A DNA stretch of 64,000 nucleotides from Chrysemys picta bellii (lineage: Eukaryota; Chordata; Testudines; Emydidae), in contig NC_088801.1 in assembly GCF_011386835.1 (NCBI RefSeq), forward strand, positions 17,346,824-17,410,823, in the 5' to 3' direction. Below, piece by piece: positions 58,170 to 64,000 of the stretch. Position 1 is the first letter of the stretch. Each line of letters opens with the position of its first letter. The notes under the pieces are model-generated. The model did no database searches. It was not told the origin of the DNA and was given only the letters and a program-made list of their open reading frames with translations. A program made the position numbers and the translations under genes.

Positions 58170-59880
58170 GTCTCTGACAGTGTGCTTGCAGATCGGTGCT
58201 CAGAACAGAATGGGTTAATGCTGACCTGAGCTGCTGCCGTTTGCAAAGAGGACGTGGCTTCCATTTTCAATAGAGTGGATAGCAGATGGTTGGGATAGAG
58301 AGGACTAGTACGGAAGTTATTCCATGGAATTGTGTGATACTTCCAGATGACTCCCAGGACCTGAGTCAAGTGAGGCTGCGTCTACATTGCAAAGCAATAA
58401 GGCTCAGACCCTGCGAAAAATATTCTTCCCATAAACACTAGAGAAGGAACGTCCAGTTACTGAGTAGTGACAAGAACCATTTAGATTAATATTACTGATA
58501 CAAATACTATCGATAATCATTTTAGAAAAGTGGAATAGATAGTAGAGAAGGGCCTGTAGCACTGATTTATTTTTTCAAAAGTGGGCTATAATTTTGGGTG
58601 CCCAACTGCATTTCAGAGATGCTAAGCACCTCAACTTTAAACTGAGTCAATGGGATCAGTAGCTGCTCAATACTTCTGAAATTCAGTTTTTAGCTGTCTG
58701 AAGCTCAGGACCCATAATTAGAGTCTACTTTTTAAAATCTAGTAGTGTTATATCACAACTTTGTTGGAAGGAAATTTTTGCTTATTTGAAACATGATAGA
58801 GCCAGGATTTCACCCATTGCGTAAAGTCTCATATGATGGCACAAAACCACTTTATTTTAAGGTAACGCCTTCACTAATTGTGTAAAAGTAATAGAAAATC
58901 CTAATAAAACTTTCCATTACCTAGTCTAGATTATGTTGGTAATTGGGAGAAGGAGCGTGTGTGTAGAAAGTGCACAACCACCCACAGTGATGCCTTGTGG
59001 TCAGGCAGGGATCAGCAGGTCATCTCCACATTGGAAACTGTATCCTGCCCTTCAGCACCACAGCACCACAGGGAGTGCGGGGGCTGGGTCCTAGAGCAGT
59101 CAAGGTCTATTCCAGCAGGCCTCTCATTTTAGGTGAAAGCCCCTAGTATTGTAATGTCCTCTGGGAGAGGATAGGGGAGCCCCAGGCCTGCCCTCTCCAC
59201 CAGGCTCCGGTCCAGGGACCAATGGTGGGCAGCTGAACTGGACACATTAGGGTGCTAAGCTGGCATCCTCCCTGCATCACTTCCTACCCATCTCCTTTAG
59301 TTTCAGAGGCTAAGCCACTTCTACCAACTCTCTGACCTGCATGCTCATTCACTTGACTTCTCTGTCCTTTGTAGGTGTTCACTGGTCTGTGAAGTCATGC
59401 CTCAGGCAGGGAGCTCCTGGGCAGTACATCCCCTCAGAGCTCAGGGCAGCTGTTGCCTCCCATTTGCTGTCCCCCTCTGAGCTCCCTTTCCTCTCCTTTT
59501 TAAAGCCCTGCAGTGTGGCTGGGTGGGGCTGTCTGGGCCCAGAGCTGTTCCTTAACCCCTTGGTCTCAGTGTGGTTTTTGTAAACCCCATCAAAGGGAAG
59601 TATACCAAACCCATATGGGCACTAATGTACAGTTCTATAGAAGCCTGTAATTTTGTTATGTTGCAGCGTAAGCCTATACATGTGTCTAAGCATGTTTGTT
59701 CACAGAACAAAATATGAAAATTCCCACTGTGCAGCTGTTTTCCCGTAAAAATGATAGTTAAATGGTTGTTAGAGAGCAAAGCCATCAAAAACATTCATTT
59801 AAAAAAAAAATAGAAATTAGTATCTCAAATGCAAACTCGGATCCACCATCCAGTATTCTGATACACTAGATGTGTATTTG
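58170..59880. other. Non-coding stretch
   Basis: A MITE-like start 'ggctgcgtctacattgc' is at about 58376. Nothing else is recognised. Confidence 0.4.
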
Positions 59881-59886
59881 CTCTGG

Positions 59887-59971
59887 CATAGCCATGCTGT
59901 TAGCTAGGACATAAACATAGCCATGCTGTTAGCTAGGACATAGCTAGGGCATGTGCTAGCTAGGACATAAA
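59887..59971 (+). repeat. 29-bp tandem repeat
   Basis: The unit catagccatgctgttagct... is present twice almost perfectly (59887-59915, 59916-59942), with a third diverged unit (gctagggcatgtgctagct...). An (AAAC)n run follows. Confidence 0.85.
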
Positions 59972-60289
59972 CAAACAAACAAATCAGGAACACAGGACAC
60001 TGTGAACACTTTTCCATCTATTGTAATGGAGCAAACGTAGACATCCTGGTCCCAGCATACAAGGAGTGAAAGCTGGAGGTAAGAAATTAAAATTGGCAAA
60101 ATGAAATATATTCTATGGATCATTTAATAATTTTGTAGAAGTCACATTCAAATATATTAATGATCTTTGCAAAACTGAGAAAAGGATTAAGATTATAGGC
60201 CCTGATCCAGCAAATCACTAATTACATGCTTAGCTTTAAGTTAATGGTGTCAAAAATCAGACCTAGTGGTTGGAGTGTAAGTCACAACT

Positions 60290-60678
60290 AGGCATAGGGT
60301 TGGGCCTGGGCCCCAGGTGGTGCTGGAATCAAGACCAAGGACAGGTTTGGGTCAAAACCAAAGTCAGAATCTATAGACAAACCAGAATCAGAACTGTGGC
60401 CAGAGGTTAAAGCTGGGTGGTCACAGTCCAAAGACAAGCCAAGTCGATATTCAAGCTGGAGTCCAGATACAGGCCAAAGGTCAAAGCTGGGTAGTCAGAG
60501 TCCAAGGTTTTGGGAAGGATCAGGAAGCAGAGATGAGGCTGGAGCGGGTCAGTGATGAGGTTGGAGTAGGGCAATACTGGGACTGGGGCTGGGACAAGGG
60601 TAGGGGCAGGCTGAGAGTCTCTGGAGTCTGGTGTGTGGCAAGGCACCAGGACCGTTCCTGGCCAGATAGTGCTGTTAC
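60290..60678. repeat. Purine-rich degenerate repeat
   Basis: Words such as 'ggtcaaagctgggtagtcag' and 'ggttaaagctgggtggtcac' recur in a 'gagtccaaggtc' style text. It looks like the interior of a dispersed element that the MITE at 60682 entered; it resumes after 60974. The family is not recognised. Confidence 0.4.
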
Positions 60679-60681
60679 TCA

Positions 60682-60973
60682 GGGTATGTCTACACTACCC
60701 GCCGGATCGGTGGGCAGCGATCGATCCAGCGGGGATTGATTTTCGCGTCTAGTCTAGACGCGATAAATTGACCGCCTCCCCCCCCCCCAAGCGCTCTTCC
60801 ATCAACTCCTGCGAGAGGCGCGGGCAGAGTCGATGGGGGAGTGGCAGCAGTCGACTCACCACAGTGAAGACACCGCAGTGAGTAGGTCTAAGTACTTCAA
60901 CTTCAGCTATGTTATTCATGTAGCTGAAGTTACGTAACTTAGATCAATCCCCGCCCCCAGTGTAGACCAGGCC
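60682..60973. mobile_element. Harbinger-like MITE, 292 bp, TCA duplication
   Basis: Starts gggtatgtctacactaccc and ends cagtgtagaccaggcc, with TCA at 60679-60681 and 60974-60976. Fold-backs include cgcgtctagtctagacgcg (perfect) and 'acttcagctatg...catgtagctgaagt'. A C run of about 12 bases is near 60780. Confidence 0.85.
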
Positions 60974-60976
60974 TCA

Positions 60977-63855
60977 AACAGATCGACAGCTCTGGTGAGG
61001 TTGTGGAAGTACCTGAACCTAGGGTCACCGCAGCAGCTGAGTGAGCAGCCCTGGTTTGGTTGTGAGTTTGCCTTACAAATGGAAATACTCATGTGCTAAA
61101 AGTTAAGCACCTGGTTAAGTGCTTTGCTAGAGTAGGGCCAGTGGGCTCTGACCAATGTGGCAGTTGGAGTTGAGCCATTCCACTCCATCAGGAACTCTGC
61201 CGTCCAGAGGCAATCTGGCTCAGCTACACTCTTTAAGGTAGTGCAGTGTGTACTGTCAGCTGTGGCAAGCCACAGCTTTGCTCACCAGTGAAAGAGGGGA
61301 CAAGGATATAACTCCATCCCCTCCACCGCTTCCTAATCCACGTGTTGTGGCTAATCTCATGCCAGTTATTTCCCTATGCACCCACTTGAGCATAAGGACT
61401 CAAAACTGTGATTGTCCCCGTGAGGGTTTCAGGCATGGCCCCATCACTGCCCTCCAGCGCAGCCCCTCCAACACAGCTGCTCCACCAATAACTCCACCTG
61501 GAGCATAAGTAGTGCAGAGGGCCTTGTGGTGGTACTCTGCAGCATGGTGAATTTCACCCAGTAACATTGCCTTTTAAACCAACTAGGATAACTTCACAGT
61601 CGATCCAGACCTTCATGCTTCAGGGTATAAGACTTCTGTCACCTGGGTGTGGGAAAGTTACATAAGCAACAATTGTCCAGAAGCCTGGTGGCTTCATTTT
61701 CCTCTGAACTGTCAGGCGACTGTCCATTATCAAAAGACATGGTCTACACTAGACACACTAGTTGCCTATTCCAACATTGCAAGTCCTAAAAGTCCTATTT
61801 TCCTAGGGAAATATTTAAAAAATAATAATAATAATGAAGTTAGTCAGTAGACTCTGTTGAAACTAGCAACCTACAGTAGCAGAAACCAGAATTAGGTAGT
61901 GATGCTGACCTGAGAGATGAAGACATAAGCTATGATCCCATGTGGGGAGGCACTAGTTCATCTTTGAAGGACTTTGGAAAGCTGCTCTAGGATTAAGCTT
62001 TAGTTCTGGGGAGAGCTCCTCTGGAGAATATTATAATGTTTAAAAAATATTTATTTTTCATTATCATCCTGCTACATAAACTTCTGATGGAATAGGCTTT
62101 TTCCAACAGCCCCTGAGGAGATTATATATAGTACATAGCCCTGTCTGAATTGCGTATTTTACATGTGTCCAAGTGTAGGAGAATAGGGGATTTAAGTGAG
62201 CTATCTGTTATACAATATTATTCAGCAGTGCACTAAAATAAATCACATGGAAAAAATATAAAAGCTCCTCGTATTAGGTATTTCGGTCACTTCCTTCAGC
62301 ACTGCAACTGGTGCCAAACTGCCCACCGTTAGTGTTAAATAACTGCTATCGCTAAACAGTGCAAGCCAATGAAAGGAAGGTCTTTTAAAACGGCTCTTGT
62401 CACCAATTTACTATTTTCCTACGTGATTTCAACATGGTAGTTTCATTGTTAATTTTATTAGCAATTAAAACCAAACTGCACATTTTAAAACTCTTTCAAC
62501 GGAGCAAGAAACTGGCAAGAGCCCTCTTCGCATGCTGCGTGCATTATGAACATTCTGGTGAAAACAGTAATGATGGCTTTAACAAATATGTTGAGCAGAT
62601 TTCTTAATTGTTCAAAATTACTTAAGCCTGAGTGAACATTTCATATTAAATCTCAGCTGAAGTGATTAAAACTGATTTACCAACTCTTCTGAAGCCAGTT
62701 ATTTTCATAAAAATCAGCTGGGTCTCAGTTCTGCTGCTGCCTAGTTTTGGCTTTGCACCCATTGAGATGTCACTAACCACATATATGACAGCAGAGTTTA
62801 ATAAAGTCTGAAACAGCACAAGATAGTTAAAGGGACTGATCCTGCAACCCCCAATCTTGATGAGTAGACATAGGGAACTCAGTGGAACTACTCATGGAAC
62901 TACAACTCAACATGAGTTAGGGTTGCAGGACAGGGGCCAGATTCTCAGCTGGGGTAAAACAGTTCAATGGATTTATGCCACTCTACATCAGCTAAGGGTA
63001 ACAAATTGGGCATCTAGCAAGGCAGGAAGCTTCAAGCCTGGACTCTTTGCTTCCAGGTCTGGTGGAGAGTGGGCATTTTCTAGAGGCACTTTGTCCTCAT
63101 GTGCAGAAGTAATGAGGAAGGTGAGCAGCATATGGCTATGCACTGGCTAATCTAGGAGTGATCATGACAAATTCTATCCAGCTCTCTCACCTGGAGGAAA
63201 GTTGTTGGAGAATAAACATGCTTTTTTTGTTAAGGGACACTGACAGTTTTGGCTTTTTTCTCTCCCTCACAGGCTTCACCTCTAGATATTATGTCTCTGA
63301 GATGGGCCTTGACTTGAGATAAAAACCATAGGAGGTAGCTGGACAGCACTAGTGTAGGAGTAAGATGATCTGAAAATGGAGGAGGAGAAAGTAGTCAAAA
63401 AGGTAACGTAATTTACCAATTTATTCTGCTTACATTCACCAAATTAATTTTAACTTGATGATTTACCCTACAAATCCCTTCTTGCCCTCATCCTAATCAT
63501 CAAAAAGTGTGATTAGAAAAAAAAAACACATAAAAAGCATTTACGTAGGACACAGACTAGAGTTTCCCTACTGGTGCTACAGTGTGAAAGGGAGAAGCTA
63601 AAGAGGCAGAAATAGAAACATTTCAGCATCCCCAGAGGAATCCTGTTGCCATGGGTTATCCAGATGAAAAACAGAGGGCCAGCTCTTCAGCTGCACTAAA
63701 TAAGCATATCGCCCTTGACTTCAAGACGTAACTATTTTAATTGTTATTTATTGAGTGCTATAAGTTTGCATGGTGCTGCACAGACATAAAATAATAAAAT
63801 GAATATATTGCCGCTAAGAACTTCCCCGTAAGAGCTGATCAAGACATTGTTTATG
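60977..63855. other. Non-coding stretch, possible conserved element at 62.2-62.7 kb
   Basis: The part at 62200-62710 has complex sequence without repeats and many homeodomain-type words (ttaattttattagcaatta, taattg). An (AAT)n run is at about 61810. No gene is supported. Confidence 0.4.
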
Positions 63856-63879
63856 CCTTCCACTGAAGACTTACAGCCC

Positions 63880-64000
63880 TATTCAAAGTTCTGTTTTTTA
63901 CTCCTTGCTAAATCTGGAGGACCAGGTAGTGGCCACACTGATCCCTGCATGTGTCATCTCCACGCTGGATTGCTGCAGCTCATGGTATCTGAAGCTGAAT
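63880..64000 (+). pseudogene. Old LINE (L2/CR1-like) RT fragment at the window edge
   Basis: A plus frame reads LEDQVVATLIPACVISTLDCC, which follows the pattern L-E-x-V-V-x-x-x-V-x-S-R-L-D-Y-C of L2/CR1 RTs just after the palm. It runs off the window. Confidence 0.5.

Overview
The window is vertebrate nuclear DNA and reads as turtle, probably cryptodiran. The call rests on the repeat population: CR1 LINEs ending in the ATTCTATGA-type tail, many short hAT elements and MITEs with target-site duplications still readable, a Penelope-like tail whose end reads like a repeat common in turtle genomes, and a tRNA-derived SINE. A crocodilian is the main alternative. There are no bacterial or operon features, and nearly every long open frame is a stop-poor GC-rich repeat or a LINE remnant.

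Only one host coding exon is convincing: a 74-nt minus-strand exon at 51871-51944 that encodes an N-terminal coiled-coil segment I recognise as NCKAP5, with a GC-AG type donor. NCKAP5 has very large introns, so most of the window is best read as intronic sequence of that gene (transcribed right to left). A CpG island at about 27.8-28.75 kb lies downstream of this exon in the gene's direction. It carries a minus-strand ATG followed closely by a strong splice donor, so it may be an internal or alternative promoter.

Layout: 0-7.5 kb, hAT and MITE copies and a decayed CR1 (5652-6925). 8.1-11.2 kb, a hAT element split by a 2.7-kb CR1 with near-intact endonuclease/RT frames. 13.7-14.8 kb, a GC-rich minisatellite-bearing hAT-like element beside a CR1 end. 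14.9-24.6 kb, a SINE, a SINE split by a 1.2-kb DNA element, MITEs, LINE remnants and a 311-bp hAT. 24.6-27.8 kb, AT-rich sequence without recognised repeats. 27.8-28.8 kb, the CpG island. 30.7-39.8 kb, a small TA-duplicating MITE, a Penelope GIY-YIG fragment with a hammerhead-ribozyme-like tail, several MITEs, a broken hAT transposase (36.0-37.7 kb), CR1 pieces, fold-back hATs and a CORE-SINE. 43.4-44.7 kb, a hAT inside a CR1. 48.6-50.5 kb, a solo LTR split by a CR1. 51.9 kb, the NCKAP5 exon. 54.8-58.2 kb, a GC-rich hAT followed by a cluster of Penelope-like tails in inverted arrangements. 60.7 kb, a Harbinger-like MITE. The right edge enters an old LINE.

The strongest observations are structural: nested insertions dated by their duplications, Penelope-like tails with a hammerhead-like core that are twice arranged as inverted dimers and once as a twin-priming inversion, and a possible internal CpG promoter in NCKAP5.
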